A stretch of DNA of 64,000 bases from CAIKOD01 sp035505975 (GCA_035505975.1 DATJQJ010000031.1:1-64000), one strand, 5' to 3'; positions 26,953 through 35,596 are shown, numbered from the stretch's first letter. A program made the numbers and translations. Notes: generated by a model not told the origin, from the sequence alone.

Positions 26953-27065
26953 CTGGATCAGGAATAGCTGTGCCACCGGATCAGATAAAGTTCCCCCGGG
27001 CGGCGGATTCCTTTATGCCTTCCTGACCTAAGCTTTTTTCATCTCCGTTCATACTAAAACACATC

Positions 27066-27602
27066 ATGCTGGTGAATGTTACGACCGGATTACTTTTTGA
27101 TACGACCTGGTCCCCCTATCTTGTCGGTGCAGGGATCGGCATACTCGTCTGCCTTGCCCTTCTCCTCTCCGATCGCCCTATCGGGTGTTCGTCGGGGTAT
27201 GTCAAGGTCAGGGGATTGATTGGACGAGCGATCGACAGCCGGCACATCGAAAAAAAGGAATATTACCGTGATGTAGCGCCGGTTGTCGACTGGTCCCTGG
27301 CACTTATCCCCGGTATCGTCATCGGGGCATTCATCTCCTCGATGCTCTCCGGGACTTTCCAGGTCATCGTGGTCCCTGCTCTCTGGAGCGCAACGTTCGG
27401 CAGCAATGCCGCCGGACGTATTGCCGTGGCCCTGGCAGGAGGGGTCCTGCTTGCACTGGGGGCCCGCTGGGCCGGTGGATGCACTAGTGGTCACGGGATT
27501 TCCGGGTCGATCCAGCTCTCGCTCGCAAGTATGATCACGGCAGCCTGTTTCTTTGCCGGAGGAATAGCAACGGCAATGTTCCTCTTTTATGTAATCGGGT
27601 GA
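27066..27602 (+). CDS. YeeE/YedE-family membrane protein, first half
   Basis: A 178-residue membrane protein with about five helices. The family signatures are RPIGCSSGYVKVRG and RWAGGCTSGHGISG, whose conserved Cys residues handle thiosulfate in characterised YeeE (TsuA). In many organisms the transporter is one chain; here it is split into this gene and the next, which overlap by 4 bp (GTGA). The pair probably forms a sulfur-compound transporter; that is inference from the family. A start at ATG 27066 fits. Confidence 0.85.
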   Translation: MLVNVTTGLLFDTTWSPYLVGAGIGILVCLALLLSDRPIGCSSGYVKVRGLIGRAIDSRHIEKKEYYRDVAPVVDWSLALIPGIVIGAFISSMLSGTFQVIVVPALWSATFGSNAAGRIAVALAGGVLLALGARWAGGCTSGHGISGSIQLSLASMITAACFFAGGIATAMFLFYVIG

Positions 27603-28168
27603 TATCGGTGCCATTGCTCTCCCGTCTGCACGGCAATAGAGGGTTGCAGATCGCCCTCGGCCTGCTCTTTGGTGTAGCATTCGGTTTTCTTCTCCAGAAA
27701 GGAGGAGTGACAAATTACAACGTGATCATCGGACAACTCCTCCTGACCGATTTCACGGTTCTGAAAGTGATGCTCTCGGCGGTTATCGTCGGAATGATCG
27801 GGTACCACTTCCTGAAACACACCGGATACGTTCAATCCCACGCGGCAGAAGGCACCATCGGATCGAACGTGATCGGCGGACTGATCTTCGGTGTCGGGTT
27901 CGCCCTGCTCGGGTACTGCCCGGGAACGGTTGCCGGGGCCGTTGGAACGGGCGCGCTCGATGCCCTGATTGGAGGGTTCGGTGGCCTTATCATCGGCGTC
28001 GCTATCTTCGTCGAGGTCTTCCCGAGGATTAAGGGGATCCTCTCAAGGGGGCCGTTTCCGGTCGTAACCGTCCCCGAGCTGCTCGGGCTGAACCAGTGGG
28101 TAACCGTCATTATCATGGAGATCGTCATGATCGGATTTCTCTGGTTCCTGACATGGCTGGGTTATTGA
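27599..28168 (+). CDS. YeeE/YedE-family membrane protein, second half
   Basis: A 189-residue partner with about five helices. Signatures are LLFGVAFGFLLQKGGVTNYN and GFALLGYCPGTVAGAVG, the latter with the second conserved Cys. It starts with GTG inside the stop of the upstream gene, so the two are translationally coupled. Together they correspond to the two homologous halves of a full-length YeeE. A T6 tract directly after the stop (28171-28176) suggests the end of the transcript. Confidence 0.85.
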   Translation: MISVPLLSRLHGNRGLQIALGLLFGVAFGFLLQKGGVTNYNVIIGQLLLTDFTVLKVMLSAVIVGMIGYHFLKHTGYVQSHAAEGTIGSNVIGGLIFGVGFALLGYCPGTVAGAVGTGALDALIGGFGGLIIGVAIFVEVFPRIKGILSRGPFPVVTVPELLGLNQWVTVIIMEIVMIGFLWFLTWLGY

Positions 28169-28287
28169 CGTTTTTTCCGACCTGTTTCCGGATTGAGCAG
28201 GCCCGCGATTATAGAGCGGCACAATAACCAATATCATTTCCAAAGACGCAGGTACGGTTATCCGGGTGACCGATCCGGGCGGTCGTG

Positions 28288-28518
28288 ATGACGGGACGAA
28301 AAAAACAGGAAAATGACGTATTCCTCAGTGTCCTCGTAGTATTTTGGGTTATTTCCCTTTTCCTGATAGGTATCAGCCTTCTTTTCAGGTCGTACACGCC
28401 GGTCCAGGCATCGGTACAGGTTGCCGGATCTGTTCAGACCCTCGCCATGGTCATGCTGATCGTGGCCAGCATCGCCGGGTGCATCTATATCGCACGCCTG
28501 ATCCACAGGAACGGATAA
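28288..28518 (+). CDS. Small two-helix membrane protein
   Basis: A 76-residue protein with two hydrophobic segments (FLSVLVVFWVISLFLIGI and TLAMVMLIVASIAGCIYIA) and basic ends. ATG at 28288 is used; a GTG precedes it directly. Not recognised. It follows the YeeE pair by 120 bp and may be separate. Confidence 0.5.
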   Translation: MTGRKKQENDVFLSVLVVFWVISLFLIGISLLFRSYTPVQASVQVAGSVQTLAMVMLIVASIAGCIYIARLIHRNG

Positions 28519-28561
28519 AGCTCACGGGCACATCCGGTATCGCCCGGAAAAAAGTAGTAAT

Positions 28562-28861
28562 TTAGGGTTTCACTTCGAGATCGGCCTGGATCGGCCCGAC
28601 AAAGGATGCAGCGACATTATAGACGAATGCCCAGATCGCTCCCCCGATGAACCCGCCGATCAGTCCGAAGATGATCGCAAAGACCAGGATCAGGCCTGCG
28701 CCGAGGCCGGCCATGGGAAAAACCGCCTGCGCGAGCACCCCCATGCTCCCTATCATGATTGCGAGAATAATTCCCTCGATCAATCCAAAGATGAGTCCTA
28801 ATATCGCCCCAACCTTTGCAACACTCAATACGTCCAGTTTTTTAATCAGGTACATCGACAT
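28562..28861 (-). CDS. Small membrane protein (DUF3566-like)
   Basis: A 99-residue protein. The N-terminus YLIKKLDVLSVAKVGAILG followed by three hydrophobic Gly-rich segments resembles DUF3566-type membrane proteins, where the K-x-x-D-(V/P)-x-S-x-x-K stretch precedes the first helix. Function is unknown. It is convergent with the small protein upstream and monocistronic. Confidence 0.65.
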   Translation of the reverse strand: MSMYLIKKLDVLSVAKVGAILGLIFGLIEGIILAIMIGSMGVLAQAVFPMAGLGAGLILVFAIIFGLIGGFIGGAIWAFVYNVAASFVGPIQADLEVKP

Positions 28862-29084
28862 GGTATAGAATCACCTCGTGTGACATGCAAAAGTGCAGCA
28901 AATAACTATATAAGGATGTTGAATTTAATTCCTGATTTTTTATATATTTTATAAATTTATACAAAAAACAAAGAGATATTTGTATTCATACCGGTTCCTG
29001 ACCTCTTCCCGATACCAGTACGTTTTTTTTTTTGCGGATCTTCGGTCGGGACTAAAATATCCCGGCCCGGAAGTGGCATTATTA

Positions 29085-29933
29085 TTAATCGACAATCCCT
29101 GACGTTCTCTGCACAAGAGTGACACTGCTACCAAACAGGACACTTCTCATCGATACCGATCCCGCGAAAATCCCCTCGTTGAAGAACTGCATGGGATCGT
29201 TTCCCGAAGCTCCAAGGGCATACAGGAGCGGGAGATAATGTTCGCTCGACGGGTGGGCAGACCGTGCATTTGCAAACGACTCGTACCTGACGAGCGATTC
29301 GTGATCGCCCGCCAGTATCCGGTCCCTCACAAATGTATCGAACTGGATCGCCCAGGGCCAGGTCTTGTTGTCCGAACGGAGCATCATCAGGTTGTGGACG
29401 CAGTTCCCGCTCCCTATGATGAGGACACCCCGGTCCCGGAGTCGTGCGAGCTTTCTGCCCCGCTTGTGATGAAGGGAAGCAGGATGTCCGTAGTTCAGGC
29501 TGAGCTGGACCACGGGGACATCTGCATCAGGGTACATATGACGGAGGACCGACCATGTGCCGTGGTCGAGACCCCATTCATTATCAGGATAGACGGCCCC
29601 GGGTCCGATGGCAGACCCAACCATTGAGGCCCCTTCGGGAGATCCCGGCGCCGGATACTGGATCCGGTATAGTTCGGGCGGGAACCCGTAGAAATCGTGG
29701 ATGGTCCCCGGCCTTGCCATCGCCGTCACACCTGTCCCGTTTTCAACGACCCAGTGGGCCGATACTGACAGGATAAGGGCCGGTTTCGGGAGGGTCTCCC
29801 CTAGCTTTTTCCAGTTCCTGTTGTACTCGTTTGGACCGAGGGCGTTCTCCGGCGACCCGTGACCGACAAACAGGACGGGCATTCTTGTACCGGTGACAGG
29901 GAGCCGCTCCTCCGGGCGATCATGATCGTTCAT
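29085..29933 (-). CDS. LigB-family aromatic ring-opening dioxygenase (YgiD/DODA-like)
   Basis: A 282-residue class III extradiol dioxygenase. Metal ligands are in the signatures PVLFVGHGSPENAL, LSVSAHWVVENG and NEWGLDHGTWSVLRHMYP, and the segment VLIIGSGNCVHNL is also diagnostic of the DODA/YgiD group. These enzymes cleave catechol rings such as DOPA; physiological substrates in methanogens are unknown, and oxygen dependence makes the role puzzling in an anaerobe. ATG at 29933 fits the family; the frame extends to 29993 without similarity. Confidence 0.93.
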   Translation of the reverse strand: MNDHDRPEERLPVTGTRMPVLFVGHGSPENALGPNEYNRNWKKLGETLPKPALILSVSAHWVVENGTGVTAMARPGTIHDFYGFPPELYRIQYPAPGSPEGASMVGSAIGPGAVYPDNEWGLDHGTWSVLRHMYPDADVPVVQLSLNYGHPASLHHKRGRKLARLRDRGVLIIGSGNCVHNLMMLRSDNKTWPWAIQFDTFVRDRILAGDHESLVRYESFANARSAHPSSEHYLPLLYALGASGNDPMQFFNEGIFAGSVSMRSVLFGSSVTLVQRTSGIVD

Positions 29934-30322
29934 GGTCTGTTCAGGATCGGACCTGATGCTATTTAACAGATCTGGGGTGCATTCCCTGTTCATCGGGGGT
30001 GCGCGAAATCAACCGGATACGCATGTCGTATCTCAGTGAGCCCTGTCCATGATCAAATACCTGATCCATCGGCCTCCCCGCCTCGTCCGGCTGCAAGCGA
30101 TTTTTTTTATTCTAACGCTTTAAGGTCCATTTAAATGTAGTCCTTGTTTTATCCGGATTTCTTGAAGAGATCCCTTACCGGTATCGTTGCGTGTCCACCA
30201 AAATACCCTGTCTTTCGAATGACGGCTCCACAGCCCCCCGTAGGCGACACTGCACGAATATCTATCCCCCCTGTCCCCGTTGTCTTTCTGCCGCCCGGAA
30301 GGGTGGCAGGAGTTTGGAGCAA
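29934..30322. other. Divergent promoter region before the unknown cassette
   Basis: No gene is visible. An AT-rich patch with a TATA-like CATTTAAATG occurs near 30128-30137, well upstream of the cassette. Transcription of the cassette and of the dioxygenase gene starts in this spacer. Confidence 0.4.
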
Positions 30323-30826
30323 ATGGCAGATTTTATCCAGAAATCGAATGTAAAACGGTCGGTCAGGGTCCTTGCGACCCCGATCCCGGACGTAGCGACA
30401 CTGAACACCCTCGTCCAGGGCATCATCGATACAAACCCGTTCCAGTGCGTGGACTTCGCAAGGGCGGGAGTCAGTGTCCCGGGCGTATCTCGCGGGACCG
30501 AGTCCTACACCGCCCGTGTCGTCTACGAAGACGGAAGTGCAAAGGTTGCAGGGACCGTTTCTGCAAAGGCAAAAACCGTGGCAGGTCTTAACGGGGCTGC
30601 TGCCGCCTTGCTTGCGGATTCAGCCCTTGCGTCGGCAATCGGCGGAACACCCATCCGGGACATCCCGAACGAAACCTACTCTGCGACCCTGAAGTGCCAC
30701 GATGCAAACGGGGAGGACTATACGGTCACGATCGCGAGAAAGACGGTGACCGTCTCCTCGTACGAGGACCTCGCAATCGTTACCCGGGTCGATAGCTGGG
30801 CCGATACGAAACCGGCACTTGCATAA
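30323..30826 (+). CDS. Unknown protein with two similar beta modules, cassette gene 1
   Basis: A 167-residue soluble protein. After a short helical start (MADFIQKSNVKRSVRVLA) come two segments that look like copies of one module. The first begins ESYTARVVYEDGSAK (about residue 60) and the second ETYSATLKCHDANGED (about residue 117), each ending in an acidic/alanine helix (AAAALLADSALAS; SYEDLAIVTRVDSWA). No catalytic motif or signal peptide is present. Faint similarity in style to the short DUF1659/DUF2922 proteins of Firmicutes is inference only. It is the first gene of a four-gene operon. Confidence 0.7.
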   Translation: MADFIQKSNVKRSVRVLATPIPDVATLNTLVQGIIDTNPFQCVDFARAGVSVPGVSRGTESYTARVVYEDGSAKVAGTVSAKAKTVAGLNGAAAALLADSALASAIGGTPIRDIPNETYSATLKCHDANGEDYTVTIARKTVTVSSYEDLAIVTRVDSWADTKPALA

Positions 30827-30948
30827 GGCCTGGTCAACCGTCCGGGAGATGAGACAACTGGCGGAGATCCGATCGGTTGCAGGCCGGAAATTCCGGCAAA
30901 GGACCGCATCCTCCGTTCGTCTCATCTCTTTTGGGTATCCGAGGTTTT

Positions 30949-31131
30949 ATGGACTATGAACTATTAGCGGTCATCCTTGGGGCTGTGCTGCCCGTTTATC
31001 CCGCACTTTTCGGGATCTACCAGAAAATCGGCAGGTACGATGTCGTGTGCGAAATGTTCAGTGCTCACCTGAAGGAATGTCCGCAGGAACTGGAGTTTTC
31101 TCATGGAACAGGAGATCGTCACCTTCACTGA
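30949..31131 (+). CDS. Small single-helix membrane protein, cassette gene 2
   Basis: A 60-residue protein with one hydrophobic helix near the N-terminus (LLAVILGAVLPVYPALFGIY) and a polar tail with two Cys residues. ATG at 30949 follows directly after the region AGGTTTT. It overlaps gene 3 by 29 bp in another frame, showing translational coupling. Not recognised; holin-like size and topology are noted without a functional claim. Confidence 0.6.
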   Translation: MDYELLAVILGAVLPVYPALFGIYQKIGRYDVVCEMFSAHLKECPQELEFSHGTGDRHLH

Positions 31132-31471
31132 AGGTATTATCACGCTTATTGCAGCCCTCGTCGCATGGCTGCAGCACAGGAGAGCACAGTCTTCGGAATG
31201 CACAACTGACCGGGTCGTCCGGTATTTCGATCCGGCTGACGATACGATCACGCAGGCCCCGGACCTGCTGCCCAGCCGGTCGTGGAAGATGGACGACGCT
31301 ACGAAACGGTGGCTCGTTTTCGACCACTCTCCGGCCGAGCAGGAGTCCCTGCTCCGGCAGGTGGCCGAGAATGAAGAGAAGAGATCCGGTCACTATACGA
31401 TCACCGTCCCGTCGGGATGGTACGAGATCGAATACGGCCTCATCAAAGGCTCTGGGAAACTGGTGACCTGA
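31103..31471 (+). CDS. Small membrane-anchored protein, cassette gene 3
   Basis: A 122-residue protein with one N-terminal helix (TEGIITLIAALVAWLQH), then a soluble domain with WKMDDATKRWLVFDHSPAE and the C-terminal motif SGWYEIEYGLIKGSGK. No known family. It overlaps gene 2 by 29 bp and touches gene 4 (TGATG). The N-terminal helix is followed by basic residues (QHRRAQ), so the soluble domain is probably cytoplasmic. Confidence 0.65.
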   Translation: MEQEIVTFTEGIITLIAALVAWLQHRRAQSSECTTDRVVRYFDPADDTITQAPDLLPSRSWKMDDATKRWLVFDHSPAEQESLLRQVAENEEKRSGHYTITVPSGWYEIEYGLIKGSGKLVT

Positions 31472-32223
31472 TGACGAGCCGTCTCGCCCGGAGGAAAAGG
31501 TTCGTCATCGCCGGATGTATTTTTGCGGCCGTCATCTCAGGGATCGCATGCACGGGCGTAGCCCACGCATCGGGCTGCACAATTTCTGTATCGGCAACAG
31601 GGGACGGCCCTTCGGTATCCTCAGGGGAATGGTCCTGGGAGGCGTCGGATGGTACCCTCCCGGGCATACTGCCGGCAGGGGCAGGTCAGGAAGTGATCAG
31701 GGGCGGGTATTCGTCTGCGGGCGTAAGTTCGGGCCCGTTAAGTGTCAGGGCCTCACGATCTCTCGAATCGGGAGATACGCCCAATTTCTCAACCAGCCAG
31801 GAGATCCATGCCCCCGGACCCTGCTTTTACGAGGAATCCATTTCCATCGACTCCTGTGGTTTACCAGGGGGAGGGGTTTCATGTGCTGCCTCAGGTAACA
31901 CATCGGACCTGAACCGGTCTGCCTATTGCGAACATGCAGGGGTCTCCGTAATGCTGATGACCGGAGGCCTTGGTTACATCTCGACGGGAACCGTCGCACA
32001 GGGCGCCATTGAACACCCGGATTCCCTTTCCTTCCTGTCTTCTGCCGAAGGCTCGGGATCAGGATCTATTGCAGCAGCGGCAGGTTCTATGAACGGGATC
32101 GGGACAGACATGGCGCTTGGCTACCGCGAACGCGTAAGGGAGGAGATCTCCGTGAGCGGGCAGATACACCTGGACAGCATTATTGAATGGTCATCATTGA
32201 ACAATTCCGGGATTGTATCGTGA
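31471..32223 (+). CDS. Secreted Gly/Ser-rich protein, cassette gene 4
   Basis: A 250-residue exported protein. A basic N-terminus (RLARRKR) leads into a signal peptide (FVIAGCIFAAVISGIACTGVAHAS). The mature part is low-complexity Gly/Ser/Ala with several Cys residues (CTISVSA, GPCFYEES, DSCGLPGGGVSCAA). It starts within the stop codon of gene 3. No known family. A structural or matrix-forming surface protein is a reasonable guess. The operon ends with a hairpin and T8 tract just downstream. Confidence 0.7.
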   Translation: MTSRLARRKRFVIAGCIFAAVISGIACTGVAHASGCTISVSATGDGPSVSSGEWSWEASDGTLPGILPAGAGQEVIRGGYSSAGVSSGPLSVRASRSLESGDTPNFSTSQEIHAPGPCFYEESISIDSCGLPGGGVSCAASGNTSDLNRSAYCEHAGVSVMLMTGGLGYISTGTVAQGAIEHPDSLSFLSSAEGSGSGSIAAAAGSMNGIGTDMALGYRERVREEISVSGQIHLDSIIEWSSLNNSGIVS

Positions 32224-32225
32224 AA

Positions 32226-32264
32226 ACCGGGTCCTGAACCCAGGGACCGGGTATTCTTTTTTTT
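32226..32264 (+). terminator. Hairpin plus T8 terminator of the unknown cassette
   Basis: GGTCCTG-AACC-CAGGGACC can form a stem with one bulge, followed by a T8 tract at 32257-32264. This is unusually bacterial-like for archaea and sits 4 bp after the last gene. Confidence 0.65.
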
Positions 32265-32418
32265 ATGGACGGTGATCTGCCCGGTTAAGAGCGCCCGGGT
32301 ATGTCGAGGCAGGTCAGACCTGCCAAAACCTGTCCCTGTCAAGTTCATCAATTATTCCGGGCAGAATAGGAATATCTTTGCCTTCCTGACCGATGGAACT
32401 TCCTGTCCCGGAAGACCC

Positions 32419-33789
32419 TCACCGTTCTCCCCAGAACCAGTCCCAGAACGAAGGCCTTGGAGGCGGGAGCTGGGGGATAGTCCGATCACCGAGCTTCCTG
32501 AATTCGGCCTGGAGGAATTCCTTGTCTTTTCGCAATTCGTCGATGATAAAATTTTTTGCCTTGGAGAGTTCTGCTTCGGTAGATAGCCTGCCGATCTCCT
32601 GTTCCAGGTCCCTCCGCTCGACAAGATACCTGTTCCGCTCCAGTTCTGCCTGCTCCTTTACGGTCCCGAGCCTGTTCAGGCTTCCTCTCAGTCCTTCGAT
32701 CTCGGATGCAAGGATAGTATTCTCCTTCATGACACGGGAGTAGTTATCGTGCTCGATACCGATCCGGCCGGCTAGTACTTCCTTCTCATTCATCACCCCG
32801 GCCATGGTGGATTTCATGGCGGAAATCTCGAGATTCAACCTTTCCCTCTCATTATTCAGCGTGATGATAGAATCGGTCGAAGCAACAAGTTCTGATTTAA
32901 TATGTTCCCGTTCGGCTGATAAGGCATCGCGGTCGCCGACCGCCTTTGCGAGGTCCCGGACTGCATCGTTGTACCTGGTTTCGAGGAGGTCGTATTCCTC
33001 CTTCAGTTTTCCCAGCTCTGAAGATACGACGGCACATTCCTTTTCAAGGTTTTCGCACGAGTCTTTCAGTGCCGTATAGCCGGCATTCAGGGACTGGTAA
33101 TCTGAGTGGAGTGCGATGTTGACTTTGCGCGACTCCTCGAGCTCTGCAGTGAATGTCTCCCGTTCGGTAACGAGCCGTTCCATTTCGTTTTTAATTCGGG
33201 AGCAAGCGGCCCTTGCCGTCTCTCTTTCGTCTTCGAGTTCCCGGGCCTGCCGTTTAAGGCGGGATATTTCGTTCTCCAGGGATTCGTGTTCGACGTGGAG
33301 ACGCTCTTCCCGGTGCCTGACCCCGGCAAGTTCCGCGGCCAGGGAATCGCGTTCGTGAAGCAGGGTGTCGTTCCTGCCCTTCAGCTGGGCGAATTCCGAA
33401 GTCAGGGCGATGTGGTCTTTCTGGAGATAGTCGTGGGCGGCCTTCTGGTCTGCCAGGCCGGTTACAAGAGCATCCCGTTCAGACTGCATCAGGGATAGCC
33501 GGGTTTCCATGGCCTTCAGGTCCTCTGCCGATCCCTTTTTCGAGGATGACAATGTATCATATTCCTTCCTGGCCCTGGCGAGTTCCCTCTTCAAATCGTT
33601 CCGTTCCGCAGCGATATCGCCGTACTCCTGCTTTAACCGGTCGATCTCTCCGGTGTCTGCCTCAGCCGGGTTTAAATAGTTCCTTGCAGCCTCAGCGAGC
33701 CATTCTGAAAATTTCATCCCCTTCTGTTTCCTGTCGCTGTCGATCATGTCGAGGAGCACCGGGTCCAGTTTTCCTGAAATTTTAGTCAC
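32419..33789 (-). CDS. RHH-like N-terminus plus long coiled-coil protein
   Basis: A 456-residue protein. The first about 45 residues (VTKISGKLDPVLLDMIDSD, then KFSEWLAEAARNYL) follow the strand-helix-helix pattern of ribbon-helix-helix proteins. Residues about 55-435 are continuous coiled coil with dense Glu, Arg, Lys and Leu heptads. It ends in a Pro-rich, Trp-rich tail (PSFWDWFWGER). The GTG at 33789 is supported by GGAGGGGA just upstream and overlaps the preceding gene by 8 bp; the longer frame to 34038 is an artefact. It may be an SMC-like or scaffold protein that contacts DNA; function is unknown. Confidence 0.85.
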   Translation of the reverse strand: MTKISGKLDPVLLDMIDSDRKQKGMKFSEWLAEAARNYLNPAEADTGEIDRLKQEYGDIAAERNDLKRELARARKEYDTLSSSKKGSAEDLKAMETRLSLMQSERDALVTGLADQKAAHDYLQKDHIALTSEFAQLKGRNDTLLHERDSLAAELAGVRHREERLHVEHESLENEISRLKRQARELEDERETARAACSRIKNEMERLVTERETFTAELEESRKVNIALHSDYQSLNAGYTALKDSCENLEKECAVVSSELGKLKEEYDLLETRYNDAVRDLAKAVGDRDALSAEREHIKSELVASTDSIITLNNERERLNLEISAMKSTMAGVMNEKEVLAGRIGIEHDNYSRVMKENTILASEIEGLRGSLNRLGTVKEQAELERNRYLVERRDLEQEIGRLSTEAELSKAKNFIIDELRKDKEFLQAEFRKLGDRTIPQLPPPRPSFWDWFWGER

Positions 33790-34156
33790 GGGATCCCCTC
33801 CTTCCCACGAGGCCCCGGACGCTGAACCATATCCCGAAAATAAGGAAAAACCCGGCCGCGATATCAGGCCACTGCCTGGCCGGGACGACAATGATCGCAA
33901 CACCGGAGAGAATGATATAGACACCGGTGAGGAGGAGGAGGACGTCTGCGACTTCCGGCCCTGACGGCGATCCCGGATCCGAAAGTGCGTTTGTCCTGCG
34001 AGGCCTGTCCGTGACAAAAACAAGGAACCCGCAGCCAAGGCCGATCAGCAGGCCCGTCCACATGTATCCTGCCAGTATCCCGAGGCCGAAACCGATCAGG
34101 GCCCCGGCGGGAACGAGGAAAAAACCGCCGTGCCTCCTTTCTTCAGGAGAGATCAT
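33782..34156 (-). CDS. Small membrane protein, about four helices
   Basis: A 124-residue protein with two hydrophobic hairpins separated by a polar loop (VTDRPRRTNALSDPGSPSGPE). Helices are near residues 13-30, 33-47, 70-88 and 95-113. It overlaps the coiled-coil gene by 8 bp, so the two are coupled. No named family recognised. Confidence 0.7.
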   Translation of the reverse strand: MISPEERRHGGFFLVPAGALIGFGLGILAGYMWTGLLIGLGCGFLVFVTDRPRRTNALSDPGSPSGPEVADVLLLLTGVYIILSGVAIIVVPARQWPDIAAGFFLIFGIWFSVRGLVGRRGSRD

Positions 34157-34269
34157 ACACCCGATCTCTCTTCACCGGGACTAATAAATCTGCGACATGT
34201 GATCGGACCCGGCTTCCGGATCCAGCAACCCCTTTTACGCAACACCCGGGGAACAGTGATACAGGAAGC

Positions 34270-34875
34270 TCAGGCATTTTTCTCGAGGACCTGCCGTATT
34301 GCCTTCAGTTCTGCGAGGATTTGTTCGTCGATGGGTGCACCGGCGGAGGGAGTCCCGGGCCGGCCCGTCCCTGTCCCGTCGCCGAGGGCACTGCAACTCC
34401 TGACCTTCGTCCTGATCAATTCCCTGAGCTCGTCGGCAAAGACTATCGCTTCGATACTAATCTCAGGCTGGGCTTTGCCAGAATAGCCTGCAGTCTGGAT
34501 GGAGAGAGTTGAAATGCCAAGAAGACGCATGACCGGGCCCTGCCTGATATCGATATTGGTGATCCGGTTATAGGGAACGATACCGGTGCCACGGAAGAGG
34601 ACACCCCTTTTCCACCGCATCTCGTCCTGGTGGAGCTCGTACCACATGCTGGCATAAAAGAACCGCACCCAGGTGAAAAAAACGACCAGCGCTATGGCAA
34701 ACAGCAGCAGGATCGTCAGGTTGGCATAAGGGGGGATCTCGGTCAGCACCGCGATCGGGCTGTATAAAAAAACAAAAATGCAGACAATGATCAGCATGAA
34801 AACCGCGTTATACCAGGTGATAAACGAAGGTGATGGCTTAAAAGGGGTATTCAGAGGGAAATGTTCGCTTTCCAT
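34270..34875 (-). CDS. Membrane protein with bacterial PH domain (bPH2/DUF304)
   Basis: A 201-residue protein. Two N-terminal helices (AVFMLIIVCIFVFLYSPIAV and LTILLLFAIALVVFF) lead into a bPH2 domain beginning WYELHQDEMRWKRGVLFRGTGIVPYNRITNIDI and containing GISTLSIQTAGYS over residues about 75-150. A Gly/Pro linker and a C-terminal helix follow (ILAELKAIRQVLEK). bPH2 proteins are membrane scaffolds of unclear role. It lies 113 bp upstream of the membrane/coiled-coil pair on the same strand and may belong with it. Confidence 0.85.
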   Translation of the reverse strand: MESEHFPLNTPFKPSPSFITWYNAVFMLIIVCIFVFLYSPIAVLTEIPPYANLTILLLFAIALVVFFTWVRFFYASMWYELHQDEMRWKRGVLFRGTGIVPYNRITNIDIRQGPVMRLLGISTLSIQTAGYSGKAQPEISIEAIVFADELRELIRTKVRSCSALGDGTGTGRPGTPSAGAPIDEQILAELKAIRQVLEKNA

Positions 34876-35197
34876 GTTCGGTCACCCATACATTGACAGA
34901 TCCGGGCATAAGGATGTCGCACGATTTACCCCCTCCCCTGTTACCGCCGGTTTCCCTAAAGAGCCCGACCTTCCGGCCATATCTTTTTTCCATCGCGTGA
35001 AGTTCAATGCCTGGAGAACCTGTGCCCTTGAATTTTCCTGGAATTCTCTGGAATTTCCTTTCTGCACTCTCACGGTTACTTCCGGAATGTTGTCGTGCAA
35101 CCGGTATCGCCGTCCCGTGCCTGACCCCCCTTCCCTGGCACGATCCGCTCTGGAAAAGAACCTATAAGAGAGACCAGACTAAACAAAATCCAGGTGC
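34876..35197. other. Divergent spacer
   Basis: About 320 bp between the bPH2 gene and the membrane protein at 35198. No gene is supported. Confidence 0.4.
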
Positions 35198-35596
35198 ATG
35201 ATGGAAGATCCCAGTAACCGTCCAACCGGTGCAGTCCTTCTCTCCTTTTTCGGAGGACTGCTTGTACTCATGTCAGGTATCTCGACCCTGATTATCGGGT
35301 CCTTTATGAGCTCGATCAGCCTGATCCCTGGTCTGGGTGTTGGGGCGATCATCGTTGGAGCAGGGATTTGGGGGATCATCTGCGGGCTTGTAATGATGAT
35401 CGGTTCATATCTCATCCAGACCCGTCCCCGCACCGCCCATACCTTATGGGGTATCCTGATCTTCGTCTTCGCGCTGACCAGCTATTTCGGCGGCGGCGGG
35501 TTTTTCATCGGTGGGATCCTCGGAATAGCCGGGGGTCTGATGGCGGTCAGATGGGACCCGGAAGGGGTGCCTGGAAACATTTCAGGCCAGCAGTAA
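35198..35596 (+). CDS. Membrane protein, four predicted helices
   Basis: A 132-residue protein with helices near residues 12-34, 42-70, 80-95 and 98-118, and a glycine cluster (FGGGGFFIGGILGIAGG) in the last hairpin. The N-terminus (EDPSNRPTGA) and C-terminus are polar. The pattern resembles DUF4064/DUF6114-type proteins, but I cannot assign a family with confidence. Two consecutive ATG codons form the start. Confidence 0.7.
   Translation: MMEDPSNRPTGAVLLSFFGGLLVLMSGISTLIIGSFMSSISLIPGLGVGAIIVGAGIWGIICGLVMMIGSYLIQTRPRTAHTLWGILIFVFALTSYFGGGGFFIGGILGIAGGLMAVRWDPEGVPGNISGQQ

Noticed and set aside
33790..34038. N-terminal extension of the coiled-coil frame
   Set aside because: It overlaps the membrane-protein gene in another frame; GTG 33789 has a strong ribosome-binding site.
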